Shown here in pieces: positions 1 through 7,946 of a DNA stretch of 48,763 nucleotides (position 1 is the first letter of the stretch; every line of letters begins with the position of its first letter). The DNA comes from HGM04593 sp045647885 (GTDB lineage Bacteria > Bacteroidota > Bacteroidia > Bacteroidales > Bacteroidaceae): assembly GCA_045647885.1 (NCBI GenBank), contig JAZRMX010000046.1, forward strand, positions 1-48,763, read 5' to 3'. A program made the translations under genes and the position numbers. The notes beneath the pieces are model-generated. The model saw only the letters and a list, made by a program, of their open reading frames with translations, did no database searches and had not been told where the DNA came from.

Positions 1-56
1 AGCGACTGATTTTACTCGCGTGCCGGGCGTTTGGTTCTTTGCGCGACAGAGAACGT

Positions 57-64
57 CAAAGATA
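57..64 (-). promoter_or_regulatory. Possible -7 promoter box pointing out of the window
   Basis: The minus strand reads TATCTTTG here, a perfect match to the Bacteroidota -7 element TAnnTTTG. The only TTTG upstream sits at a poor spacing of 24 nt, so support is weak. If real, it would drive a gene to the left of the window. I see no gene in the rest of 1-226. Confidence 0.25.
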
Positions 65-226
65 TATTTTCAATGAGAGAATAACCGACAAATAACACCG
101 AGAAGTCAAAAGCAAGAATGTTTGGTATCGTATATGGTGAGTGCCCACACATTTTTGCTACTGAGCGTAAATGAGCATCTTAAGAACGAGCAAAACAACA
201 AAAGAGCCTTTTTAGTCAATCTCTTA

Positions 227-1480
227 TTACATAAAAGGAGTCCATAATTCTATTAAGAAACCTCGCACACGCTGCCACAAAGAGCGCTGTTTGTAAATTT
301 CTTTCGTAAGCAAAAAGCTCTCCTTCTTATCCTCATCTATTATATCCTGTAGCTCGCGAGTATCCTCTTCGCTAAAGACAAAAATATTTGTTTCATAGTC
401 ATAACGCATACTGCGGCTATTCAAGTTTGCCGACCCTACGGTCATATACTTACCATCGACACACATAACCTTTGAATGGTTGAAGCCGCCGTTGTACATA
501 TAGACATTTGCACCACGTTTCATCAACTTGTAGCCTATGCGCCACACACCGTCGGGCACCAAGGGGATATCACCTTTTGCTGTGAGCATAATATCAACCT
601 TTACACCATCGTCTATGGCCTTTTTAATGGCTTTTTTCAACTTAGGCAAGGGTATAAAATAGGGGCTTACAAGCACCACGCTGTCTTTGGCGGAATTTAC
701 AGCATTGGTGTAAGCACGGCGCATTGCTTTAGGGTTTTTTCCAGGCCAACGATCCACTACTGCCACCTCGGCATCACCGGCAGGGAGTGGCGTGGGGTAA
801 TATTTTTCGCCGTCTATCTGCTGCCCCGTCTCACGGTTCCACATAGCAAGAAATATATCCTGAAGCTTTGCCACAGCCTCACCCTCTACACGGGCGTGAA
901 TGTCGCGCCACTTACCTATTCCCTCGAGCCCGGTGAGATAGTAATCGGCAACGTTTATACCGCCTATATATGCTATTTTTCCATCAATAACAACTATTTT
1001 GCGATGGTCGCGCGAAATAGTGTGATTAACCCAGGGGAAGACTATCGGGTCGAACTTTACGAGCTCAACTCCTGTAGCGCGAATCTCCTTAATATGTTCT
1101 TCCTTAAGGGGTTTATTATTTGAAAAATTACCGAAAGCATCGAACAGAGCACGCACCTCAACACCCTCTTTCGCCTTTTCGGCAAGCAGAGCAAGAAGCA
1201 CCGCATTTATGGAGTCGTTACGGAAATTAAAATACTCAAGGTGTATGTGGTGTTCAGCTTTATTTATAGCATCGAACATATCTTCGAACTTCGCGTGAGC
1301 ACCATTGAGCAGCTCCACCTTGTTATTCTCGGTTATTGCCACATTTTCTGCACGCAGATAGTTCTTGAAGGCCACGCCCGAATCGCTTATCAGCCCACGT
1401 TCAATAGCCACGAAACTGCTACACGAAGCGAGCAACAGCACTATTAAAAGCGACAAAAAGTATCTACATATTATTTTCAT
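227..1480 (-). CDS. Phospholipase D/cardiolipin synthase-like lipoprotein
   Basis: A 417-aa PLD-superfamily protein with two HKD motifs. The first, HRKIVVID followed by GGINVAD, lies in the N-terminal half; the second, HSKVMCVDGK followed by GSANLNSRS, lies near the C-terminus. Family members join two phosphatidylglycerol molecules into cardiolipin or transfer phosphatidyl groups. The N-terminus is a hydrophobic signal ending in the lipobox LASC, so the mature protein is probably lipidated at Cys20. This differs from classical cardiolipin synthases, which have two N-terminal membrane helices. The ATG at 1480 is preferred over an in-frame TTG at 1489 because it starts directly before the signal peptide. 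The gene is divergent from the DUF2148 operon and has its own promoter. The exact phospholipid substrate is inferred only from the family. Confidence 0.85.
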   Translation of the reverse strand: MKIICRYFLSLLIVLLLASCSSFVAIERGLISDSGVAFKNYLRAENVAITENNKVELLNGAHAKFEDMFDAINKAEHHIHLEYFNFRNDSINAVLLALLAEKAKEGVEVRALFDAFGNFSNNKPLKEEHIKEIRATGVELVKFDPIVFPWVNHTISRDHRKIVVIDGKIAYIGGINVADYYLTGLEGIGKWRDIHARVEGEAVAKLQDIFLAMWNRETGQQIDGEKYYPTPLPAGDAEVAVVDRWPGKNPKAMRRAYTNAVNSAKDSVVLVSPYFIPLPKLKKAIKKAIDDGVKVDIMLTAKGDIPLVPDGVWRIGYKLMKRGANVYMYNGGFNHSKVMCVDGKYMTVGSANLNSRSMRYDYETNIFVFSEEDTRELQDIIDEDKKESFLLTKEIYKQRSLWQRVRGFLIELWTPFM

Positions 1481-1506
1481 CACGGGCAATGCTTTAAAAA
1501 CGAGTG

Positions 1507-1538
1507 CGAAGATACTAAAAAAACGGCTATGAATAAAA
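1507..1538 (-). promoter_or_regulatory. Promoter of the PLD-like gene
   Basis: On the minus strand a TATCTTCG box (1507-1514) resembles TAnnTTTG with one change. A TTTT lies 20 nt upstream (1535-1538), a 3/4 match to the -33 element. Transcription would begin near 1500, giving a leader of about 20 nt. Confidence 0.5.
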
Positions 1539-1601
1539 CAAAGAAGAGGGCAATATTTTCCTTTTTTAAATCCATTTATACTTATATTCGGCTTTTTTAC
1601 T

Positions 1602-1609
1602 TATCTTCG
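1602..1609 (+). promoter_or_regulatory. -7 box of the DUF2148-aguA-aguB operon
   Basis: TATCTTCG, the same variant box as in the divergent promoter at 1507-1514. It lies 23 nt before the ATG at 1633. No good -33 element is visible at the expected spacing. Confidence 0.45.
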
Positions 1610-1632
1610 CAGAAGATTAAAACCACACGATT

Positions 1633-2163
1633 ATGATTTACGACGAACGCGATATACGTCACCAGCACGTAATTGAGGCCGCAAAACAGATGATGACAGC
1701 GGCACGCACCGCCCCCAAGGCTAAAGGTGTTGATATTATAGAGATTGCACTTGTTACCGACGATGACATAGTAACATTGAGCAACGAGCTACGCCAGATA
1801 GGCGAAAACCTAGGCAGAGGTGGTCTTCTGCGCGATTCAGACAACATTCTGTCGGCCGAGGCTATTGTACTTATCGGTTCACGCGAAGAGGCTATGGGAC
1901 TTAACTGTGCATACTGCGGTTGCCCCACTTGCGACAGCCGCCCTGCAGGAGTACCTTGCGCCATGAACACTATTGACGTGGGTATTGCAGTAGGCTCGGC
2001 GTGCGCAACAGCATCGGACCTTCGCCTCGACACACGTGTTATGTATTCAGCAGGATACGCAGCACTAAAACTAGGCTGGATGAAAGGCTGTAACTACATC
2101 ATCGCAATACCCGTGAGCGCATCATCGAAAAATCCCTTCTTCGACAGAAAAAGAAAAGTATGA
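1633..2163 (+). CDS. DUF2148 ferredoxin-like domain protein
   Basis: A 176-aa protein of the DUF2148 family. Its clearest feature is a Cys-rich stretch, LNCAYCGCPTC, with Cys92, 95, 97 and 100, plus Cys109 and Cys124. This arrangement could hold an iron-sulfur cluster or another metal. The family is annotated as ferredoxin-domain containing, but no reaction is established. There is no signal peptide, so it is probably cytosolic. Its stop codon overlaps the start of the agmatine deiminase gene (ATGA), which suggests translational coupling. The position at the head of a putrescine-synthesis operon is suggestive but does not give it a function. Confidence 0.8.
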   Translation: MIYDERDIRHQHVIEAAKQMMTAARTAPKAKGVDIIEIALVTDDDIVTLSNELRQIGENLGRGGLLRDSDNILSAEAIVLIGSREEAMGLNCAYCGCPTCDSRPAGVPCAMNTIDVGIAVGSACATASDLRLDTRVMYSAGYAALKLGWMKGCNYIIAIPVSASSKNPFFDRKRKV

Positions 2164-3188
2164 GCAATAAAGCCTATTTGCCCGCAGAGTGGCACGAACT
2201 GGAATTCGTGCAGCTGACCTGGCCCCACGAGAACAGCGATTGGGCCTATATGTTGCAAGAGGTAGAAGAGTGTTTCACCGAACTTGCCAAAGCCATCAGC
2301 TTGCGCTGTAAGCTCCTCATCGTTACCCCCAACAAGGAGAAAACCGCCGAGACGCTGCAAAAAGCCGGTGCCACAATGGAAAATATCACATTCTTCACTT
2401 GTGAGACCAACGACACTTGGGCACGCGACCACGCCTTCATAACACTCTTCGGCGAGGAACAGCCCTGTTACCTCGATTTTTGTTTCAATGGCTGGGGCAA
2501 GAAATTCGAAGCATCGCTGGACAATGCAATAAACAAAAAACTGTTCGATGCAGGTATTGTAAAGGGAGAATACCGCAATATGAACGATTTTGTACTCGAA
2601 GGCGGCTCCATTGAGAGTGACGGCGAAGGAACCGTGCTCACAACAACCTGTTGCCTCACCGCCCCCAACCGCAACCTCACCGACAGAGAATACCTCGACA
2701 AAGAGCTCTGCGAACGATTGGGCTGCGAGCGCGTTCTGTGGCTCGACTACGGAGAACTTGTGGGCGACGACACCGACGGACACGTAGACACCCTTGCACG
2801 CCTCACTCCCGACAACACCATCGTATATATGCAATACGACACCGAGGATAAGGAGCAGTATGACTGCCTTAAAAAGATGGAAGAACAGCTTGCCACATTC
2901 CGTACAAAAGAGGGCAACCCTTACCGTCTGCTACCACTTCCCTCGCCCTCGCCCATATACGACGAGGATGGAGAGCGCCTGCCGGCAACATATGCAAACT
3001 TCCTTATAATGAACAACGCCGTGCTCTACCCCACATACGCACAACCGGCTAACGACGCTCTTGCAGCCGAAGTATTGCAAAAAGCCTTCCCCACTTATGA
3101 GATTGTGGGCATAGACTGCCGCGCACTCATAAAACAGCACGGCTCGCTGCACTGCGTCACAATGCAATACCCCCTTTTCAAAAAGTAA
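2160..3188 (+). CDS. aguA: Agmatine deiminase (peptidylarginine deiminase family)
   Basis: A 342-aa enzyme predicted to hydrolyse agmatine to N-carbamoylputrescine and ammonia. Visible family features are the N-terminal LPAEWHELEFVQLTWPH, the substrate-site WARD motif (TWARDHAF), the FNGWG segment, EGGSIESDG, the catalytic HVDTLARL region, and the nucleophilic cysteine near the end (HGSLHC, Cys332). The length is near that of typical bacterial AguA proteins. Its ATG overlaps the stop codon of the DUF2148 gene, and the next gene, 11 nt downstream, encodes the enzyme for the following step. Together they form a route from agmatine to putrescine. Confidence 0.92.
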   Translation: MSNKAYLPAEWHELEFVQLTWPHENSDWAYMLQEVEECFTELAKAISLRCKLLIVTPNKEKTAETLQKAGATMENITFFTCETNDTWARDHAFITLFGEEQPCYLDFCFNGWGKKFEASLDNAINKKLFDAGIVKGEYRNMNDFVLEGGSIESDGEGTVLTTTCCLTAPNRNLTDREYLDKELCERLGCERVLWLDYGELVGDDTDGHVDTLARLTPDNTIVYMQYDTEDKEQYDCLKKMEEQLATFRTKEGNPYRLLPLPSPSPIYDEDGERLPATYANFLIMNNAVLYPTYAQPANDALAAEVLQKAFPTYEIVGIDCRALIKQHGSLHCVTMQYPLFKK

Positions 3189-3199
3189 ACAAAACAATT

Positions 3200-4093
3200 A
3201 TGGAAAAGATAAAAGTTGGAGTAATCCAGTTGTCAATTGGTAACGACATAGAGAAAAACAGAAAAAAACTTGCTGCAGCCATACGCCGCACCGCCGAGCA
3301 GGGCGCACAACTTGTAATTCTGCAAGAACTTCACAACTCGCCCTACTTCTGCCAGGTGGAATCCACAGCAAACTTCTCATACGCCGAGCCCATTCCCGGC
3401 CCCTCTACCGAGTTTTACGGCAAGGTGGCAGCCGAGTGCAAAGTGGTGCTAGTAACATCGCTCTTTGAGGCGCGCGCAAAAGGACTTTACCACAACACTG
3501 CCGTGGTATTTGAGAGCGACGGTACAATCGCCGGCAAATATCGCAAGATGCACATACCCGACGACCCCGCATACTACGAGAAATTTTACTTTACACCGGG
3601 CGACATAGGTTTCCGCCCCATAAAGACCAGTGTCGGCACACTTGGTGTGCAGGTATGCTGGGACCAATGGTACCCCGAAGGAGCACGCCTTATGGCTCTG
3701 CGTGGTGCCGACCTGCTCATCTACCCCACAGCCATCGGCTGGGAGAGCAGCGACACACAAGAGGAAAAATCGCGACAGCTTGGTGCTTGGCAGACAGTGC
3801 AACGTGGACACGCGGTGGCAAACGGCCTTCCCGTAATTGCCGTGAACCGTTGCGGACACGAGCCCGACCCCTCGGGTATGACCAACGGCATACAATTCTG
3901 GGGACACAGCTTTGTTGCCGGCCCTCAAGGAGAGTTCATCGCTCACTTCGGCGAGGAGGAACAGATTGAGGTAATTGAGGTAAGCCTTAAACGCAGCGAA
4001 GAGGTGCGCCAGTGGTGGCCATTCCTGCGCGACCGTCGCATAGAGGAGTACCACCCTATCACAAAACGTTTCTTGGACGAGGAGAAATTCTAA
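3200..4093 (+). CDS. aguB: N-carbamoylputrescine amidase (nitrilase family)
   Basis: A 297-aa carbon-nitrogen hydrolase predicted to split N-carbamoylputrescine into putrescine, CO2 and ammonia. The Glu-Lys-Cys triad is visible: Glu in LQELHNSPYF, Lys in YRKMHIPDDP, and Cys in VQVCWDQWYPEGAR. The FYFTPGD segment is characteristic of the plant/bacterial N-carbamoylputrescine amidase subgroup. It is the last gene of the operon and is followed by a strong intrinsic terminator. With aguA it completes an ornithine-independent putrescine route. Confidence 0.93.
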   Translation: MEKIKVGVIQLSIGNDIEKNRKKLAAAIRRTAEQGAQLVILQELHNSPYFCQVESTANFSYAEPIPGPSTEFYGKVAAECKVVLVTSLFEARAKGLYHNTAVVFESDGTIAGKYRKMHIPDDPAYYEKFYFTPGDIGFRPIKTSVGTLGVQVCWDQWYPEGARLMALRGADLLIYPTAIGWESSDTQEEKSRQLGAWQTVQRGHAVANGLPVIAVNRCGHEPDPSGMTNGIQFWGHSFVAGPQGEFIAHFGEEEQIEVIEVSLKRSEEVRQWWPFLRDRRIEEYHPITKRFLDEEKF

Positions 4094-4129
4094 TTGACAG
4101 GCGCGGTTAATCAAATATTAACCAACAAT

Positions 4130-4171
4130 ATTAAGGACAGGACAACGGGGGTTCTCGTTGTCCTGTCCTTA
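4130..4171 (+). terminator. Rho-independent terminator after aguB
   Basis: A perfect 17-bp inverted repeat (4130-4146 with 4155-4171) with an 8-nt loop, followed by TTATATTT. A smaller hairpin (GGTTAAT at 4104-4110, ATTAACC at 4116-4122) lies just before it. The element ends the putrescine operon. I see nothing further in 4172-4262. Confidence 0.88.
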
Positions 4172-4262
4172 ATTATATTTCAATCTATCTTCACGTGAAT
4201 TAGGATACCATAATGATAATTGATTATTCACTATATTAAAGTCTACGACATCGCATATAAAT

Positions 4263-4298
4263 AAAAAAAAGCGAGTCAGTTAAGAACCTTCCCGCTTT
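4263..4298 (-). terminator. Terminator of the tracrRNA
   Basis: On the minus strand, AAAGCG (4293-4298) pairs with CGCTTT (4268-4273), followed by a run of eight T in all. This forms the 3' end of the tracrRNA, as in other type II systems. Confidence 0.8.
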
Positions 4299-4349
4299 AA
4301 ATGTTTTCACAACGGAATAATCCTTATTGTGATTCGCTTTTAAATTTGT
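4263..4349 (-). ncRNA. tracrRNA of the type II-C CRISPR-Cas system
   Basis: The first 24 nt (4349 down to 4326) are an anti-repeat. They pair along their whole length with the first 24 nt of the CRISPR repeat as read on the minus strand. There are 21 Watson-Crick pairs and three G-U pairs, and no mismatch. After this comes TAAGGATTATTCCGTTGTG, which I recognise as typical of Bacteroidota II-C tracrRNAs and which can form the small nexus hairpin. The RNA then runs through AAAACATT to the terminator stem. A good promoter lies immediately upstream, and its predicted start falls on the first anti-repeat base. It is transcribed divergently from cas9. The pairing is seen directly; the processing is inferred from the family. 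Confidence 0.93.
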
Positions 4350-4353
4350 TCGA

Positions 4354-4385
4354 CAAATATATACTACAATTCGTAATATTCCAAA
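4354..4385 (-). promoter_or_regulatory. tracrRNA promoter
   Basis: The minus strand carries TTTG (4382-4385), 20 nt, then TATATTTG (4354-4361). This is a full match to the Bacteroidota housekeeping promoter. Five nt downstream of the -7 box is the first base of the anti-repeat. It overlaps the cas9 promoter on the other strand. Confidence 0.8.
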
Positions 4386-4401
4386 TATATTATTAGATTT
4401 G
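4370..4401 (+). promoter_or_regulatory. cas9-cas1-cas2 promoter
   Basis: TTCG (4370-4373), 20 nt, then TAGATTTG (4394-4401). The -7 box is perfect and the -33 element has one change. The predicted start near 4407 leaves a leader of about 20 nt before the cas9 ATG. The direct repeat GTAATATTC (4372-4380 and 4401-4409) spans the element. Confidence 0.65.
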
Positions 4402-4427
4402 TAATATTCTTTTAAATTTGTAAGTAT

Positions 4428-7400
4428 ATGAAACGAATACTTGGTTTGGATTTAGGCTCATCAAGCATAGGATGGGCTATTATAGAAGAACACAGCAAAG
4501 AAGTGCTTTCCGAAGGGGCAATACCCGAGAAAGATAAAATCATCGCTATAGGCAGTCGCATAATACCATTAAGTACCGATGAAAGTTCTCAATTTTCAAA
4601 AGGACAAGCCTTAACAAAGAATGCCGACAGAACAAAAAACAGAACCCAACGCAAAGGTTATGACCGATACCAATTGCGCAGAGGGTTGCTTGTCGAGAAA
4701 CTAAAACAATTGGGAATGCACAACGGCACCACTCTAAAACTTACCAAGTTTGAGTTATGGAGCAAGCGCGCGCAAGCAACCACCGAGCAAATATCTTTAC
4801 TTGAACTTGGGCGAGTTCTGTGTCATATAAACCAAAAACGAGGATACCGCACCGTAAAGGCCGACTATGGAGACAAGAAACAAGGTGCATACGTTTCCCA
4901 AGTATTGGAACGTCACAAAGAAATTAACGAACAAGGACTTACCATTGGAGAGTTTCTATACAAAGGTTTAATATCCGACTCTGCATTCCGATGCAAAGAT
5001 CGCATATTCCCTCGCATTGCATATATGGAGGAATATGATGCAATAATGAATTGCCAACAAAAGTTCTACCCCGAGGTTTTGACCAATGAAGTTATTGCAC
5101 ACATACGCAATTACATAATATTTCATCAACGACCACTGAAATCGTGCAAACACTTAGTTGCACGATGTGAATTAGAGCGTTACGAAATAAGCAAAGATGA
5201 ACGTTTTATAAACATCGCTCCCAAAGTAGCACCACGCACTTCTCCGCTTTTCCAAGTATGTAAGATTTGGGAAAGCATAAACAATATCAATATCCAAAAC
5301 AAAGTAAACGACACTTTACACATCACACTAGAACAAAAACAAGCAATCTTCAACTTTATGAACACTCACGAAAAGTTGAAGGCAAACGACTTAAAGACTT
5401 TGCTTGGCATCAAATCCAAGGAGTGGCAAATGGGCAAAGCACTTGGTGGCTCCGGGTTGCAAGGAAACACCACCTATTGTGCTATAAGCAAAGCTTTTGG
5501 AAATCATAAAGAGTACAACACCCTACTTAATTTCAATTTAGCTATTGAAAATAAAGAACTTGTTGACAAAGAAACCGGAGAAATTTCTGAAGCAAAAGTA
5601 ATTAAGCACTCTTTTGAAAAGCAACCACTTTACGAATTGTGGCACGCACTCTATTCTATATCAAATATAGATGAACTCAAGCAAACACTTCGTACAAAGT
5701 TCAACATCGACAATGAAGATGTTATTGAAAATCTTTGTCAAATAGATTTTGTTAAAGCTGGATACAGCAATAAATCTTCGCGTGCTATACGCAAAATTTT
5801 GCCATACCTGCAAGACGGTTTGCAATACCACGATGCCAAGTTAATGGCCGGATATATCGACACAACACTCACAAAAGAGCAAAACGAAGCACGTGAACTT
5901 GCCAAAAGGTTGCTACCCATTCAAAAAGGAGAGTTACGCCAACCTGTGGTTGAAAAGATTTTAAATCAGTTAGTAAACCTGGTCAATGCGCTGATGAAAG
6001 AACACGGTCGTTTTGACGAAATTAGAATAGAACTCGCTCGAGAACTTAAACAGAATAAAGAAGAGCGCGAGTCGGCAACACGCTCAATTGCTAAAAAACA
6101 GAAAGAGAATGAGGATATTGCCAAACGCATACAGGAGGAATATGGCCTGACACCGACACGTTCACGCATTCAAAAGTACAAAATGTGGGAAGAAACCGAA
6201 CACGTATGCATCTATTGCGGTAAAACAGTAGATGTAAAAGAGTTCTTGTTAGGTTTCGGTGTAGAGGTCGAGCACATTATCCCCCGCTCTGTTTTATTCG
6301 ACGATAGCCTATCAAACAAAGTTTGTTCTTGCAGAAAATGTAATAAGGACAAAGGAAATCGCACAGCCTACGACTATATGAAAACAAAGGACGAAGGCGA
6401 ATTCACAGCTTACATTGAACGCATAAACAAATTGGCAGAAAAATACAACCCCAAACTACCTATACCACTTGGTATTTCTCAACCCAAACGCAAAAAGCTG
6501 CTTATGCCCATAAGCGAGCTACCGACCGACTTCATTGAGCGTCAATTACGAGAAAGCCAATATATTGCAAAAAAGGCAAAAGAAATACTGCAAACCATTT
6601 GCTATAATGTATATTCCACAAGCGGTAGCATTACCGACTTTATACGCCACATCTGGGGATGGGACGAAATATTACACACACTCAACTTCAACCGCTATAA
6701 AGATGCCGGACTAACAGAAAAAGTGGAGCGCGAAGTAAACGGAAAGAAGATTGAAGTTGAACGTATTGCCGGCTGGTCTAAACGTATGGACCACCGCCAC
6801 CACGCTATAGACGCGTTGACTATTGCCTGCACCAAGCAGGGATATATACAACGTATAAACAACCTCAATTCTTTGAAAGATATTTCGTTCAGTTCTTTCA
6901 ACAATGAGAACCAAGACTCAGCAACACAACAACGCCTGACACGACTCGAAAGATACTTAAAAATTCAGCCACACTTTTCGACCAACGAAGTAGAAAAAGC
7001 CGTGGAAGAAATCGCAATATCATTCAAGAGCGGAAAGCGCACAGCCAGTATAGGCAAACGTTACATACACAAGGGTGGCAAACGTATTTGTGCCCAAAAA
7101 GGAATAATAATACCCCGCGGTGCATTGAGCGAGGAAAGTGTTTATGGATGTATAACCGATAGCGCAACCGGAAAAAACGAATTTGTTATAAAATACAATA
7201 TTGGAAACATCACACTAAAAGATGTTGAATTTGTTATCGATAAACGTATTCGCGAGATACTGCGCAAGAGGCTTGAGCAGTTTGGTGGCAAACCCGAAAA
7301 AGCATTTGCAGAGCCTGTTCGAGACCACCAAGGAAGACCAATACATAGTGTTAGATGCAAAACCGGCTTAAACGCAGTTGTTCCTTTGCGTTATAACGAA

Positions 7401-7946
7401 AAAGGAGAACCTATCGCTTTTGTAAAACCAGGCAACAACCACCACGTTGCTATATACGAAGACGAGAAAGGCAAGTTGCAAGAACACGTTGTTACATTTT
7501 GGCACGCTGTAGAACGCAAGAAATATGGTATTCCCACAATTATCACTAACCTCGCAGATGCTTGGGATAATGTAACCGATAGAATGCCCGAAGCATTTAA
7601 GCAGCAACTACCACCGTCGGCAACCTGGAATTTCAAATTCTCTATGCAACAGAACGAAATGTTCATTCTTGGTATGGAGGATGATTTATACCAAGATGCT
7701 ATGCGAAATAATGATTATACAGCCCTAAGTAAATACTTATACCGAGTACAGAAGATTGCACAAAGTTATTATGTATTTAGACATCATTTGGAAACAACCG
7801 TTGATGATAAATATAATGGAGTGAAAAATGAGACAATATCTATTAAGATGGGTAAAATGATTAGAATTCAAAGTTTAAAATCTTTATTTGAAAACAACCC
7901 GCATAAAGTCCACATAAGTATAACCGGAAAAATAACAGAAATATGA
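4428..7946 (+). CDS. cas9: Cas9 endonuclease, type II-C
   Basis: An RNA-guided DNA endonuclease of 1172 aa. RuvC-I is ILGLDLGSSSIGWAI with Asp8. An Arg-rich bridge helix follows at about 64-90 (ADRTKNRTQRKGYDRYQLRR). RuvC-II is IRIELARE with Glu535. The HNH domain has VEVEHIIPRS with His616, and Asn639, framed by a zinc-binding set Cys594, Cys597, Cys635 and Cys638. RuvC-III is HHAIDA with His792 and Asp795. The remaining C-terminus should hold the PAM-interacting domain. All catalytic residues are present, so the protein should be active. It is shorter than the roughly 1400-aa II-C Cas9 proteins I know from Bacteroides and Capnocytophaga. Absence of csn2 and cas4 supports subtype II-C. The gene is more A/T rich than aguA/aguB, consistent with transfer. 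Confidence 0.97.
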   Translation: MKRILGLDLGSSSIGWAIIEEHSKEVLSEGAIPEKDKIIAIGSRIIPLSTDESSQFSKGQALTKNADRTKNRTQRKGYDRYQLRRGLLVEKLKQLGMHNGTTLKLTKFELWSKRAQATTEQISLLELGRVLCHINQKRGYRTVKADYGDKKQGAYVSQVLERHKEINEQGLTIGEFLYKGLISDSAFRCKDRIFPRIAYMEEYDAIMNCQQKFYPEVLTNEVIAHIRNYIIFHQRPLKSCKHLVARCELERYEISKDERFINIAPKVAPRTSPLFQVCKIWESINNINIQNKVNDTLHITLEQKQAIFNFMNTHEKLKANDLKTLLGIKSKEWQMGKALGGSGLQGNTTYCAISKAFGNHKEYNTLLNFNLAIENKELVDKETGEISEAKVIKHSFEKQPLYELWHALYSISNIDELKQTLRTKFNIDNEDVIENLCQIDFVKAGYSNKSSRAIRKILPYLQDGLQYHDAKLMAGYIDTTLTKEQNEARELAKRLLPIQKGELRQPVVEKILNQLVNLVNALMKEHGRFDEIRIELARELKQNKEERESATRSIAKKQKENEDIAKRIQEEYGLTPTRSRIQKYKMWEETEHVCIYCGKTVDVKEFLLGFGVEVEHIIPRSVLFDDSLSNKVCSCRKCNKDKGNRTAYDYMKTKDEGEFTAYIERINKLAEKYNPKLPIPLGISQPKRKKLLMPISELPTDFIERQLRESQYIAKKAKEILQTICYNVYSTSGSITDFIRHIWGWDEILHTLNFNRYKDAGLTEKVEREVNGKKIEVERIAGWSKRMDHRHHAIDALTIACTKQGYIQRINNLNSLKDISFSSFNNENQDSATQQRLTRLERYLKIQPHFSTNEVEKAVEEIAISFKSGKRTASIGKRYIHKGGKRICAQKGIIIPRGALSEESVYGCITDSATGKNEFVIKYNIGNITLKDVEFVIDKRIREILRKRLEQFGGKPEKAFAEPVRDHQGRPIHSVRCKTGLNAVVPLRYNEKGEPIAFVKPGNNHHVAIYEDEKGKLQEHVVTFWHAVERKKYGIPTIITNLADAWDNVTDRMPEAFKQQLPPSATWNFKFSMQQNEMFILGMEDDLYQDAMRNNDYTALSKYLYRVQKIAQSYYVFRHHLETTVDDKYNGVKNETISIKMGKMIRIQSLKSLFENNPHKVHISITGKITEI

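Noticed and set aside
2094..2834. A 246-aa minus-strand frame opposite aguA
   Set aside because: It lies wholly over two confident genes on the other strand and has a Cys/Val-rich composition typical of a shadow frame.
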